Shown here piece by piece: positions 35,059 to 44,116 of a DNA stretch of 64,000 nucleotides; position 1 is the stretch's first letter, and each line of letters begins with the position of its first letter. The stretch spans positions 141,163-205,162 of the forward strand of contig NZ_GG694010.1 of the NCBI RefSeq assembly GCF_000160695.1. The letters are read 5' to 3'. Under the pieces are notes generated by a model. The model did not search any database and was not told the origin of the DNA. It saw only the letters and a program-made list of their open reading frames with translations. The translations under genes were made by a program, and so were the position numbers. This DNA is from Centipeda flueggei ATCC 43531 (lineage in GTDB: Bacteria > Bacillota > Negativicutes > Selenomonadales > Selenomonadaceae).

Positions 35059-35772
35059 TCAGCTTTCCTTTGTTCCCGCAGTCAGAGCAATCACATGATT
35101 GATGATGCCGAAGATCGCATACGCCGCAAAAACAGCTGTAAATACGGCGGGCAAAACGGCCGTCTGTCCGACGCAGAGGATGCCGGCAAACACGATGAGT
35201 GCGGCGAGCTTTGATGCAAAGTAAATCCGTTCCCCGCCGCCCTTAAAGTCCGGGTAGTGAACGTGACTGACCATCAGATAGCCCGTCACAACGACAGCGG
35301 CGGGATAAAGAAGCCCATAGTCGGCAGGGTTGATGCCGAGCGAAAGAAAGAGCCAGGCCGACATGGCGACGAGATTCCCGCCCGCAGGAATAGCAAGTCC
35401 CATAAAGTAGCCGTGCACCACATTGGCATTCACATTAAAACGTGTGAGACGCCACATCCCACAGAGAGCAAAGCAGATCGCTGCCGCTGCACCGACGAGT
35501 CCATAGGAGGAGAGCGCCAGCTTCCACGCGAGCAGCGCGGAGGCGATGCCGAACGAACCGAGATCACAGAGGGAGTCCATTTCCTTGCCGAACTCACTGG
35601 ACACACCGAGTGCACGCGCCACACGTCCATCCATGCCGTCCGCAGCGAGTGCGAGCAGGATGAAGATCGCCGCCCAGTCAAGATGTCCTTCCGCCGTTGA
35701 CAGGATGGAACACATACCAAAGAACAGATTCATCGCCGTACACAGATTCGGCAGAAACCGTCTGTAATTCAT
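35059..35772 (-). CDS. pssA: CDP-diacylglycerol-serine O-phosphatidyltransferase
   Basis: It makes phosphatidylserine from CDP-diacylglycerol and serine in the inner membrane, 237 residues with about 6-8 helices. The CDP-alcohol phosphotransferase signature reads DGMDGRVARALG-VSSEFGKEMDSLCD, with all conserved Asp and Gly. It overlaps psd by 4 nt, so the two steps to phosphatidylethanolamine are translationally coupled. Confidence 0.95.
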   Translation of the reverse strand: MNYRRFLPNLCTAMNLFFGMCSILSTAEGHLDWAAIFILLALAADGMDGRVARALGVSSEFGKEMDSLCDLGSFGIASALLAWKLALSSYGLVGAAAAICFALCGMWRLTRFNVNANVVHGYFMGLAIPAGGNLVAMSAWLFLSLGINPADYGLLYPAAVVVTGYLMVSHVHYPDFKGGGERIYFASKLAALIVFAGILCVGQTAVLPAVFTAVFAAYAIFGIINHVIALTAGTKES

Positions 35773-36401
35773 ACGCCTTCAAGCCTCCCCAGGACAGTTC
35801 TGCCGCCCTGTACCTTTTCGCCCTCCTGCACGAGGATCTGCGCGCGCTCCGGCATGACGATCTCAAGGCAGGAGCCGAAACGGATCATCCCATAGATATC
35901 CCCCTGCTCCATTCGGTCGTCGAGCGTCACCCAAGAGACAATGCGCCGCGCAAGAATACCTGCAATCTGTTTCACTGTAATGCGCAGATCTCCGCGGTCG
36001 ATACCAATCAGATGGTGTTCATTTTCAAAGCCGACCTCATCCTTATAGGCAGGGCGGAATCGGCCACAGTAGTATTTCTGCAGTTTGATCTCCCCATCGA
36101 TGGGGCTTCGGTTGACGTGCACATTAAAGACTGACATAAAGATGACAACCTTGTTGCACGGTTCGCCGACAAAATCATCCACACCCACGGACGAAATCTC
36201 CGTCACCGTACCATCTGCCGGGGACAGGATGTGATGTTCATCCGCAACAATCGTGCGTGCAGGACTGCGAAAAAAATAGGCGAAGTAGCACGCAAGAACG
36301 ACGAACGGAAGCGCAGCATACAAATGCACAAAGGCGCCAAAAATCAACGCCAAAACGAGCGCAGCTCCGATAAACTTATAGCCTTCGCTGACAATGACCA
36401 C
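35769..36401 (-). CDS. psd: Phosphatidylserine decarboxylase, short (archaetidylserine-type) form
   Basis: It decarboxylates phosphatidylserine to phosphatidylethanolamine using a pyruvoyl group, 210 residues. An N-terminal hydrophobic hairpin is followed by ILSPADGTVTEISSV, FMSVFNVHVNRSPIDG and the self-cleavage site MIRFGSCLEI, where G-S is cut. The cleavage motif is GSC rather than the more usual GST or GSR. I chose GTG 36401, which has AAAGGAGG 9 nt upstream. A GTG at 36428 lies too close to the -10 to be the start. Confidence 0.92.
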   Translation of the reverse strand: MVIVSEGYKFIGAALVLALIFGAFVHLYAALPFVVLACYFAYFFRSPARTIVADEHHILSPADGTVTEISSVGVDDFVGEPCNKVVIFMSVFNVHVNRSPIDGEIKLQKYYCGRFRPAYKDEVGFENEHHLIGIDRGDLRITVKQIAGILARRIVSWVTLDDRMEQGDIYGMIRFGSCLEIVMPERAQILVQEGEKVQGGRTVLGRLEGV

Positions 36402-36428
36402 GCAGACGCGCCTCCTTTTTTCTCTCAC

Positions 36429-36457
36429 ATTATAATGGAAAGCCTATTCTTTGTCCA
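36429..36457 (-). promoter_or_regulatory. Promoter of psd-pssA-glycosyltransferase
   Basis: TGGACA (36452-36457) and a perfect TATAAT (36429-36434) with a 17-nt spacer. The expected transcript start lies about 20 nt before the GTG at 36401, supporting that start codon. Confidence 0.75.
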
Positions 36458-36532
36458 CAGATGCAAGTCTTATTTTCAACGTACGTCTTTCCTGCTCTGC
36501 GCACAGAAAAACGTCAGTGGAACTTTCACGCT

Positions 36533-37258
36533 TTATTTGCGTGATGCGTGTACTTTCAGGACGAATTTCGGCAGCGCCAGCAACCGACCTGCACGTTTTG
36601 GCTGCATCAGTCCGCGAAAGAGCCATTCCAGTTTTGCCTTCTGCATCCAGTACGGTGCGCGCTTCATCACGCCTGCCATCACGTCGAGCGTCCCGCCGAC
36701 GCCGATGGCAGCCGGGACATCGAGCGCCGCGAGATGCGCGGCGATCCACTTCTCCTGCTTCGGCACGCCGAGCGCGACGAGCAAGAGGTCGGGACGTGCC
36801 GCTCGAATCTCCGCGATGATCGCTGCATTGTCCGCAGGGGAAAAGAATCCGTTGCGCACGCCCACGATCTCGATACCGGGATAGAGTTGTTCTGCCTTTT
36901 CCTTTGCCTTTTCCGCGACGCCGGGGGCAGCGCCGAAGAAGTAGATGCGCCGCCCCTCAGCAGGGGCACGGCGCAGGAGTTCCTGTGCAAGGTCATAGCC
37001 TGCAACACGCTCGGGCATCGCATGTCCCAGATGGCGCGCTGCCCAGACCGTCCCTGCCCCATCCGGCACGACAAGTGCCGCTGCATTCAGAATGTCACGC
37101 AGCTCCTCATCATGCGTCGCACGCATAATCATCTCAGCGTTCGCCGTTGCAATCATCACATTAGCCCGTACATCCATTGCCTCAGTCACATGAGCGACAG
37201 CCTCTGCCATCGTCACTGCATCAACGTTTACACCTAGGATATTCACCTGATCTGCCAA
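36533..37258 (-). CDS. WecG/TagA/CpsF-family glycosyltransferase
   Basis: A GT26 enzyme of 241 residues, peripheral to the membrane. It probably adds ManNAc or ManNAcA to a lipid-linked sugar. The family pattern is present: NILGVNVDAVTMAEAV, ATANAEMIM, VVPDGAGTVWAAR, IYFFGAAPGVAEKA, LLLVALGVPKQEKWI and GVGGTLDVMAG with the catalytic Asp. It lies between aspS and psd, apparently as a single gene. The glycan it builds cannot be told from this window. Confidence 0.88.
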   Translation of the reverse strand: MADQVNILGVNVDAVTMAEAVAHVTEAMDVRANVMIATANAEMIMRATHDEELRDILNAAALVVPDGAGTVWAARHLGHAMPERVAGYDLAQELLRRAPAEGRRIYFFGAAPGVAEKAKEKAEQLYPGIEIVGVRNGFFSPADNAAIIAEIRAARPDLLLVALGVPKQEKWIAAHLAALDVPAAIGVGGTLDVMAGVMKRAPYWMQKAKLEWLFRGLMQPKRAGRLLALPKFVLKVHASRK

Positions 37259-37296
37259 GTGCAGTTCCTCCTACGTTCATCCACTGCTGTCTCGCG

Positions 37297-37324
37297 AAAA
37301 GAGAGCGCCCGCATGGGACGCCCT
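37297..37324 (-). terminator. Terminator after aspS
   Basis: On the minus strand AGGGCG pairs with CGCTCT (one G-T wobble), extended by CC/GG, followed by CTTTT. It lies 23 nt past the aspS stop. Confidence 0.65.
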
Positions 37325-37346
37325 CAAAACGCTTCGCCGCAGCGGT

Positions 37347-39143
37347 TTAATCCGCCTTCTTCTTTGGCACAGCTGTGCGGATATAAAGCTCGCGCAGCTG
37401 CTTCTCATCGACGGTCGCAGGTGCCTCGCTCATCACATCCGACGCGCTCTGCGTCTTCGGGAATGCAATCACGTCACGGATGGAACGGCGCTTTGCCATC
37501 AGCATCACGAGACGGTCGAGACCGAAAGCAAGTCCGCCGTGCGGCGGCGTACCGTACTCGAACGCATTCATCATAAAGCCGAAGCGTGCGCGTGCCTCCT
37601 CAGGCGTGAAGCCAAGTGCCTCAAAGACCTGTTCCTGCAGATCGCTGCTGTAGATACGCAGGCTGCCGCCGCCGATCTCAACGCCGTTCAGCACCATGTC
37701 ATAGGCGTTTGCCTTGACGCGGCCGGGATCGGACTTCAGGAACGGAACGTCCTCATCGCGCGGCGCGGTGAACGGATGGTGCATCGCCTTGTAGCGCTTC
37801 TCCTCCGCACTGTACTCAAACATCGGGAAGTCCACGACCCAGAGGAAGCGAAGCGCATCGGGATCGATCAATCCGCGGCGGCGTCCCATCTCAAGACGCA
37901 GCTCGCCGAGTGCCTGTGCCACGACGAGCGGCTGGTCGGCGACGACGAGGAGCAGATCTCCCGTCTTTGCCCCGACGGCATTCTTGATCGTCTCAAAGGT
38001 TTCATCGGAGTAGAACTTCTTGAAGGGCGACTTTACGCCCTCCTCCGTGTACTGAATCCACGCCAGTCCCTTTGCGCCGTAGCCCTGCACATAGGAGACG
38101 AGGCCGTCCAGCTCACGGCGCGGGATATTCGCATAGCCCTCGACGTTGATGACCTTCACGCGGCCGCCCGCCTCCATGACAGCGTTGAACACCTTGAAGT
38201 CCGAGCCGCCGACATAGTCTGTAATGTCCTGCAGCTCCATGCCGAAGCGCAGATCGGGCTTGTCCGAGCCAAAGCGATCCATCGCCTCATCCCACGACAT
38301 GCGCTGGAAGGGCGTCTCGATCTTGGCGCCGATGCTCTTTTCAAACAGCTCTTTGACCATCCCCTCCATGAGCGTGAGGATGCTGTCCTGATCCATAAAG
38401 GACATCTCGATATCGAGCTGCGTGAACTCAGGCTGACGATCGGCGCGCAGATCCTCATCGCGGAAGCAGCGCACGATCTGGAAGTACTTCTCAAAGCCCG
38501 AGACCATGAGCAGCTGCTTGAAGATCTGCGGGGACTGCGGCAGCGCATAGAACTCGCCCGGATTGAGACGGCTCGGCACGAGGAAGTCGCGTGCCCCCTC
38601 GGGCGTGCTCTTGCAGAGCATCGGCGTCTCGATCTCAAGGAACCCGCTGCGGTCAAAGAAATCGCGCATAATCTTCGTCACGCGATGACGCAGGATCATA
38701 TTCGCCTGCATCTCAGGACGGCGCAGATCGAGGTAGCGATAGCGCAAACGAATCATCTCGTCCACATCGACGCCATCCTGAATATAGAACGGCGGCGTCT
38801 TTGCCTTGTTGAGAATCCGCAGCTCGCTGACGACGATCTCGATCTCCCCTGTCGCCATGTTCGGATTGACCGTCTCCGCACTGCGTGCGCGCACCGTGCC
38901 GCGCACGCAGAGAACGAACTCCGAGCGCAGCGTCTCCGCCTCGTGGAACGTCCCCTCTGCCATTGCCGCCTCATCGAAGACGATCTGCACAAATCCCGAG
39001 CGGTCACGCATATCGACAAAGATCAGCCCGCCGTGGTCACGGCGGCGCGATACCCAGCCGCACAGCGTTACTTCTTCACCCACCTGCTCCTTGCGCAGTA
39101 TGCCGCAGCCATGTGTCCGTTTCATTCCCTGCATCGTTTCCAT
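37347..39143 (-). CDS. aspS: Aspartyl-tRNA synthetase
   Basis: A class II synthetase of 598 residues, the bacterial type. It has an N-terminal OB anticodon domain (VTLCGWVSRRRDHGGLIFVD), motif 2 in RCFRDEDLRADRQPEFTQLDIEMSF, the bacterial GAD insertion, and motif 3 GLDRLVMLM. ATG 39143 lies one base after hisS with AAGGT nearby, and an internal ATG at residue 7 is an alternative. Pairing with hisS is normal for Firmicutes. Whether it is discriminating or also charges tRNA-Asn cannot be decided here. Confidence 0.96.
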   Translation of the reverse strand: METMQGMKRTHGCGILRKEQVGEEVTLCGWVSRRRDHGGLIFVDMRDRSGFVQIVFDEAAMAEGTFHEAETLRSEFVLCVRGTVRARSAETVNPNMATGEIEIVVSELRILNKAKTPPFYIQDGVDVDEMIRLRYRYLDLRRPEMQANMILRHRVTKIMRDFFDRSGFLEIETPMLCKSTPEGARDFLVPSRLNPGEFYALPQSPQIFKQLLMVSGFEKYFQIVRCFRDEDLRADRQPEFTQLDIEMSFMDQDSILTLMEGMVKELFEKSIGAKIETPFQRMSWDEAMDRFGSDKPDLRFGMELQDITDYVGGSDFKVFNAVMEAGGRVKVINVEGYANIPRRELDGLVSYVQGYGAKGLAWIQYTEEGVKSPFKKFYSDETFETIKNAVGAKTGDLLLVVADQPLVVAQALGELRLEMGRRRGLIDPDALRFLWVVDFPMFEYSAEEKRYKAMHHPFTAPRDEDVPFLKSDPGRVKANAYDMVLNGVEIGGGSLRIYSSDLQEQVFEALGFTPEEARARFGFMMNAFEYGTPPHGGLAFGLDRLVMLMAKRRSIRDVIAFPKTQSASDVMSEAPATVDEKQLRELYIRTAVPKKKAD

Positions 39144-39144
39144 C

Positions 39145-40410
39145 TCAGACCTTCACCTCAGAAATCATCTTTTCTACCAAATCGTCAAGCGCACAGGTCT
39201 CCTGCGCACTCTCCGCCATATCGCGCACGAGTGCCGTATGCGCTGCCAGCTCATCCTCACCGAGGATGACGGCATAGCGCGCACCGGATCGATTCGCCTG
39301 CTTCATCTGCGCCTTCATGCTGCGCCCCGCGTAGTCCATGAGGGCACGCACACCGCCGTGACGCAGCTCATGCAGCAGGGGGAATGCCGCCTTTGCCGCC
39401 GCATCACCGAGCGCGATGAGGAATACATCCGCGGCAGGCGGCTGCACCGGCAGGAGATTCTGCTGCTCCAGTGCGAGCAGGACGCGCTCCAATCCGGCCG
39501 CAAAACCGACGGCGGGGGTGGGATTCCCTCCGAGCTCCTCGACCAGTCCGTCATAGCGTCCGCCCCCCGCCACGGCACTCTGTGCGCCGAGCGGCGGATA
39601 GGCAATCTCGAACGCCGTCCGCGTGTAGTAGTCGAGCCCCCGCACAAGGCGCGGGTCAAGCTCATAGGAAACGCCTGCCGCCGTCAAATGCTGCTGCACC
39701 TGCTCAAAATGCTCGGTGCACGCAGGGCACAGGCAGTCTGTAATCGCGGGAGCCCCCGCCATAAACGGCTGCTCCGCATCCCGCTTGCAGTCGAGGATCC
39801 GCAGCGGGCTGCGTGTATAGCGATCCTTGCAGTCATCACAGAGCGTGGGCAGATACTCCTTAAAGTACGCCTGCAGACGCTCCCGATAGACAGGGCGGCA
39901 GGCGGGACAGCCGACGGAGTTCAGCTTCAGCGTCAGCCCCGTCAAACCAAGTACCGTCAGAAAATCATACGCGAGGAGGATGACCTCGGCATCCAGCGCG
40001 GGGCTCTCCTCGCCGAGTGCCTCCACGCCGAACTGATGAAACTCACGCATCCGCCCTGCCTGTGGGCGGTCATAGCGAAACATCGATCCGATGTAGAAGA
40101 GCTTCTGCAGACCGCCATCCGCATAGAGTTTGTTTTGCAGATAGGCGCGTACGGCAGACGCCGTGTTCTCGGGACGCAGCGTCAGACTGCGGTCGCCGCG
40201 GTCGGAGAAGGTATACATCTCCTTGTCCACGACATCCGTACCGTCGCCGATCCCACGCTGAAAGAGCTCCGTGTGCTCGAACATCGGCGTGCGGATTTCA
40301 CCGTAGCCATAGCGGGCACAGAGATCGCGGATCACATGCTCGACATGTGTCCACGCACCGACCGCGTCAGGCAGTATATCCTTCGTGCCGCGCGGCGCAT
40401 TCGTCAGCAT
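39145..40410 (-). CDS. hisS: Histidyl-tRNA synthetase
   Basis: A class II synthetase of 421 residues. It shows PRGTKDILPD at the start, motif 2 in FRYDRPQAGRMREFHQFGVE, the histidine-A signature LVRGLDYYTRT and GGGRYDGLV, and a C-terminal anticodon domain. Its ATG overlaps the hemZ stop as TGATG. Confidence 0.97.
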   Translation of the reverse strand: MLTNAPRGTKDILPDAVGAWTHVEHVIRDLCARYGYGEIRTPMFEHTELFQRGIGDGTDVVDKEMYTFSDRGDRSLTLRPENTASAVRAYLQNKLYADGGLQKLFYIGSMFRYDRPQAGRMREFHQFGVEALGEESPALDAEVILLAYDFLTVLGLTGLTLKLNSVGCPACRPVYRERLQAYFKEYLPTLCDDCKDRYTRSPLRILDCKRDAEQPFMAGAPAITDCLCPACTEHFEQVQQHLTAAGVSYELDPRLVRGLDYYTRTAFEIAYPPLGAQSAVAGGGRYDGLVEELGGNPTPAVGFAAGLERVLLALEQQNLLPVQPPAADVFLIALGDAAAKAAFPLLHELRHGGVRALMDYAGRSMKAQMKQANRSGARYAVILGEDELAAHTALVRDMAESAQETCALDDLVEKMISEVKV

Positions 40411-41915
40411 CAGTGCTGTTCCTCCTCGTATTCCGCGCGCAGGAGCGCACGGCGCTTTTCAATATAGACGTCAATATCGCGCAGATAGGTCACAAGATCC
40501 TTTGCATGAAAAGCAGAGTGCAGGCGTCCGCTGCGCACGCCGATCACCTTTGTCGCGGCAGCGCCGCCGATGCCGATGATCGTCTGCCGCTCCTCCATGA
40601 TGCGGATGTTGTAGATGCTCTCCGCACCGGGACGGGCATAGCCGACGTTCTCCAGATCGCCGCTCATATAACCCTGCCGATAGAGATAGTAGGGATGGTA
40701 GCCCGCCGCACGGACGGCAGCCGTCGCCGCCGCACTCATGCGCATCGTCTCCGCATCAGACGGCAGCGCGACATGCTCCGTCTCCATCATAAGGCGCAGC
40801 CGCGAGCCGCGCTTCAGTGCAAGTGCGTGGAGGGTGATGTCGTCCGGGCGGAGGGCTGTCACCGCCGCCATCGTCGCACGGACATCCTCTGCCGTTTCGC
40901 CCGGCAGACCGAGGATCACGTCCATATTGATGTGCACGTCCATCGACGCACGGATGTCCTGCAACATGCGCACAATATCGGACGGCGTATGATGCCGTCC
41001 GATGCGCTCGAGCGTCCGCTCCTGCATCGACTGCGGATTGACACTGACGCGCGTCACCCGATATGCCTTCATCGCTGTGATCTTCGCCGCGCTCATGCTG
41101 TCGGGACGTCCTGCCTCCACTGTGAACTCACGGACAGAAGATCTATAGAAAGCATTATATACCATTTTGAGCATTTCGGCAAAAAAAACATCGGGCAGGC
41201 TCGTCGGCGTCCCTCCCCCGATGTAGATGCACCCGACGGTCAGCCCCAATGTGCGCACATCCTCTGCAGCAGCGGCAAGATCGCGCGCGAGCACATCCAT
41301 AAATGCACGCAGCGTATTCTCCCCCGGCAGGAGATGCGAGGGAAAGGAACAGTAGAGGCAGCGCGAGAGACAGAACGGAATGCCGACGTAGATGCCCACC
41401 GTCCGCGCGTCCTCATGCGCGAGAAACGGAAGCTGACGCACGGCAACCTCCGTCATGAGACGTGCCTTCTCCGCACTGCAGAAATAATCCTCCTGCAATC
41501 GCTGCACGGCAGCGTCGGGCGTCATGCCGCCCCGCAGCCAGCGGTGCACGATCTTCGTTGGGCGCACCCCATGCAGGATGCCCCACGGGGCAGGCGGCAG
41601 GGCAAAGCGGACACGGAAAAACTCGTAGAGATTCCGCTTGATCGTGCGGTGCACCGCTGCACGCGGCAGTTCATCCGTGCGCCCCCCAGAGGAGAACGAA
41701 AGGCACTCACAGCGCCCATCCAGCGCATAGAGCCAGACCTCCGTCATAACAGAAGGCGGCTCACTGCCCGACGGCCGGTTCACCACCGACAGCTGGGCGT
41801 AATCCGCCTCTCCTACTGTTCCGACGATCTCCACCTTGAAGAGGTTCAGTACCTCATGCACAACCTTGACGATAACCTCGCTGGGATGATTGATGGTGAG
41901 CGATCGTATTTTCAC
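40410..41915 (-). CDS. hemZ: HemZ-type radical-SAM protein (coproporphyrinogen dehydrogenase-like)
   Basis: A radical-SAM protein of the HemN superfamily, 501 residues. The first 160 residues form a HemZ-specific domain. The Fe-S motif is CLSRCLYC within GIPFCLSRCLYCSFPSH, followed by YIGGGTPTSL and VSVNPQSMQERTLERIGR. The start is GTG 41915, overlapping the fur stop by 4 nt (GTGA). The N-terminal extension to 42059 runs through fur and is rejected. HemZ proteins neighbour hisS-aspS in many Firmicutes. A true haem-synthetic role is uncertain. Confidence 0.88.
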   Translation of the reverse strand: MKIRSLTINHPSEVIVKVVHEVLNLFKVEIVGTVGEADYAQLSVVNRPSGSEPPSVMTEVWLYALDGRCECLSFSSGGRTDELPRAAVHRTIKRNLYEFFRVRFALPPAPWGILHGVRPTKIVHRWLRGGMTPDAAVQRLQEDYFCSAEKARLMTEVAVRQLPFLAHEDARTVGIYVGIPFCLSRCLYCSFPSHLLPGENTLRAFMDVLARDLAAAAEDVRTLGLTVGCIYIGGGTPTSLPDVFFAEMLKMVYNAFYRSSVREFTVEAGRPDSMSAAKITAMKAYRVTRVSVNPQSMQERTLERIGRHHTPSDIVRMLQDIRASMDVHINMDVILGLPGETAEDVRATMAAVTALRPDDITLHALALKRGSRLRLMMETEHVALPSDAETMRMSAAATAAVRAAGYHPYYLYRQGYMSGDLENVGYARPGAESIYNIRIMEERQTIIGIGGAAATKVIGVRSGRLHSAFHAKDLVTYLRDIDVYIEKRRALLRAEYEEEQH

Positions 41916-42394
41916 GCTTTTTTCTGCTTCTCCCGGCACTTCTTGCAGATGCCGAAGAACTTCGCCTGATGATTCTCCACCAAGAAGCCCGTCTTTTCGA
42001 GAATATCCTGTTCCAGATGATCGAGCATATCCTCCTCGAACTCCGAGATCTCCTTGCACTCCGTGCAGATGAGATGATGATGGAAGTGCTGGTTCGGGTC
42101 GATCGGATTCAGCTCGTAGGAATACGACCCCTTGTTGCGCTTGTCGAACTCCTTGCCGAACTCGATCTTCTGCAGAATGCCGAGCGAGACCAGAATCTCC
42201 AGACTGCGATAGACCGTCGCGAGTCCGATCTCCGACTCCGTCCCGCGCAGAATGTCATAGATCTTCTCCGCGCTCAGATGCTCGCTCGGATGATCCAAAA
42301 TGACCTGCAGCACAATCTGCCGCTGCGGCGTCATCTTGCGCTGTGTCGCCTGCAGACGCTTCTTCAGATCTTCCATGGTATATGTCTCTGCCAT
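41912..42394 (-). CDS. fur: Ferric uptake regulator-family repressor (Fur)
   Basis: A metal-sensing winged-helix regulator of 160 residues. The DNA-binding half has RKMTPQRQIVLQVIL and ATVYRSLEILVSLG. The metal-binding HHHLICTECKEISEF follows, with a second CxxC in GICKKCREKQ. The N-terminal and HHH-plus-Cys4 layout fits Fur better than PerR or Zur, though metal specificity cannot be proved. ATG 42394 has GAGGGGGAAG upstream. A dyad at its promoter suggests autoregulation. The likely target is the iron operon 2 kb away. Confidence 0.88.
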   Translation of the reverse strand: MAETYTMEDLKKRLQATQRKMTPQRQIVLQVILDHPSEHLSAEKIYDILRGTESEIGLATVYRSLEILVSLGILQKIEFGKEFDKRNKGSYSYELNPIDPNQHFHHHLICTECKEISEFEEDMLDHLEQDILEKTGFLVENHQAKFFGICKKCREKQKKA

Positions 42395-42431
42395 ATCTCT
42401 TCCCCCTCGATCCACCAAGTGGGTCACAATG

Positions 42432-42459
42432 TATTATCACAATCAATGAGAATAGTATA
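42432..42459 (-). promoter_or_regulatory. Candidate fur promoter (-10) and operator dyad
   Basis: An extended -10 TGATATACT (TATACT at 42454-42459) is followed directly by the imperfect dyad TATTCTCA-N7-TGATAATA (42432-42454), covering the expected transcript start. The half-site resembles the Fur hexamer GATAAT, but the spacing is not the classic 7-1-7. Confidence 0.4.
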
Positions 42460-42560
42460 TCACAGTGCGCAAGTTTTTACCATAGTTTATGAAGATAAGG
42501 TTTTATGATAAACGTTGCAGACAAGACTATGGCCGCAGACAAGACGATGAAGATCTGCCC

Positions 42561-44003
42561 TCACTCCGCGATGTGGCGCAGCGTCTCCATGAGGAGTTTT
42601 GCCTCGGGAACGATCGTCGCGATTTCGATGCGCTCCTCGGGCGTATGGATGCCGTGTGCCGTCACGCCGACAGACACCATGTCGAGCGCAGGATTTTTCG
42701 ATGCATGCCAGCTCGTCTCAAGCCCCGCATGGATGCTCTCGATCTTCATCGGTGTACCGCCGTTCTGCGCCGCATAGACCTCCGCCATGATCGTCCGCAG
42801 TTTGCTCTTGGGGTTCTCACGCCATGCAGGAGATGCCGTTCCAACAACGAGGGAAAAGCCCGTCAGTGCCGCCAGCGTCTCTGTCTCGCAGACGATCTCG
42901 TCCAGTCGCTCATTGACCGAGGAGCGCGGGAAGAACGCGACGTGCACCTCGTTCTCATCCATGCGGACAACGCCGAGGTTTGCCGAGGTCTCCACCCCGC
43001 CCGTCTGCGTATGTGTCATGACATGAACCCCCGTGCGAAGGAGGACGAGGAGGTCGATGAGGGCGCGCTGTTCCTCCTCGCCGATGACGCGCCCCGCCTC
43101 ATGTGCAGGATGCAGCGTAAATTTCATCGCGGGATCGGCCTCACCATAGATGGCATGAAAGCGTTTTTCCTCCGCCGCCAGCAGACGGGCAATGCTGCGC
43201 TCATCCATCGCCGTGCGAACGATTGCCTCTGCCGTCGGCGGAATCGCGTTGCGCGCCGTCCCGCCCGTGAGGGAAACGAGTTCCACGTCCCCCTCCTGTG
43301 CCAGCGCATGAAGTGCCAGTGCCAGCGTGCGGATCGCATTGCCGCGCCCATCGCCGATGCGCTCGCCCGAGTGACCGCCGCGCAGCCCCTCAGCCGTAAT
43401 GCGATAGGCGGGCAGATCGGATTCTTTTCGCGTCAGCGCACGCGTATAGTCGAGATTGACACTGCCCGCACTGCCGACCGTCATGATGTGATAGTCCTCC
43501 GAGTCGCAGTTGATCAGGTACTGTGCATTCTTCAGATGATCTGCCGAAAGATGCCGTGCCCCCGTCATGCCCTGTTCCTCATCCACCGTGATGATGGCGC
43601 GCAGCGGACCATGAGCCTCCGTGCACTGCATCGCCGTCAGGATCTCCGCCACGCCGATGCCGTCGTCTCCGCCGAGACTTGTCCCATCTGCCGTGAGATA
43701 CTCCGCCGTCCGCTGCATCTTGATCGGATCGGTCAGCGGGTCATAGGAAACACCCGGCTCAGCCACGCAGACCATGTCCATGTGTCCCTGCAGGATCGTG
43801 CGCGGCGCATTCTCCTTTCCCTTCGTCGCAGGAAGCTCCGCGATAATATTGAAGTGCTCATCCTGCGTCACCGTGCAGCCAATCTCCTCAAAGTGTTTTT
43901 TCAGATAGTCACTGACCGCCTTCTCGTGCCCCGAAGGACGCGGGATATGCGTCAGTGCCTCGAACTCCGAAATGACCTTTTCCAGCAGCTTTGCATCATC
44001 CAT
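42561..44003 (-). CDS. pepD: Aminoacyl-histidine dipeptidase (PepD, M20 family)
   Basis: A cytosolic zinc dipeptidase (beta-Ala-His/Xaa-His type), 480 residues. Metal and catalytic motifs are LQGHMDMVCV, GDDGIGVAEIL and TVDEEQGMTGA. The large lid domain and C-terminal THTQTGGVETSANLG are typical of PepD. GGAGGAAC lies upstream of the start. It stands alone between two terminated units. Confidence 0.94.
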   Translation of the reverse strand: MDDAKLLEKVISEFEALTHIPRPSGHEKAVSDYLKKHFEEIGCTVTQDEHFNIIAELPATKGKENAPRTILQGHMDMVCVAEPGVSYDPLTDPIKMQRTAEYLTADGTSLGGDDGIGVAEILTAMQCTEAHGPLRAIITVDEEQGMTGARHLSADHLKNAQYLINCDSEDYHIMTVGSAGSVNLDYTRALTRKESDLPAYRITAEGLRGGHSGERIGDGRGNAIRTLALALHALAQEGDVELVSLTGGTARNAIPPTAEAIVRTAMDERSIARLLAAEEKRFHAIYGEADPAMKFTLHPAHEAGRVIGEEEQRALIDLLVLLRTGVHVMTHTQTGGVETSANLGVVRMDENEVHVAFFPRSSVNERLDEIVCETETLAALTGFSLVVGTASPAWRENPKSKLRTIMAEVYAAQNGGTPMKIESIHAGLETSWHASKNPALDMVSVGVTAHGIHTPEERIEIATIVPEAKLLMETLRHIAE

Positions 44004-44032
44004 CCTAAGTTCCTCCTATCAAATTTCTCTCT

Positions 44033-44041
44033 ATTATAACA
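44033..44041 (-). promoter_or_regulatory. Extended -10 promoter of pepD
   Basis: TGTTATAAT on the minus strand (TATAAT at 44033-44038), 30 nt upstream of the pepD ATG and just after the terminator of the iron operon. The -35 is poor. Confidence 0.5.
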
Positions 44042-44047
44042 CAGAAT

Positions 44048-44095
44048 GCAAAAAATGAGGTTGTTGTACGAAGCTTTCAGCTTCGTACAACAACC
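44048..44095 (-). terminator. Terminator of the iron-uptake operon
   Basis: A near-perfect hairpin GGTTGTTGTACGAAGC/GCTTCGTACAACAACC with a short loop, followed by TCATTTTTTG on the minus strand. It is the best-formed member of the related hairpin family and closes the series begun at exbB. Confidence 0.9.
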
Positions 44096-44116
44096 CCCAT
44101 GCCATATTCTGCTCTT

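Noticed and set aside
37539..39269. A 576-codon open frame on the plus strand opposite aspS and the end of hisS
   Set aside because: It is the antisense of a clear aspartyl-tRNA synthetase. The frame stays open because of GC-rich codon structure, and its composition is not protein-like.
40017..41969. A 650-codon plus-strand open frame opposite hisS and hemZ
   Set aside because: Antisense shadow of two recognised genes, very rich in Arg, His and Cys, with no family resemblance.
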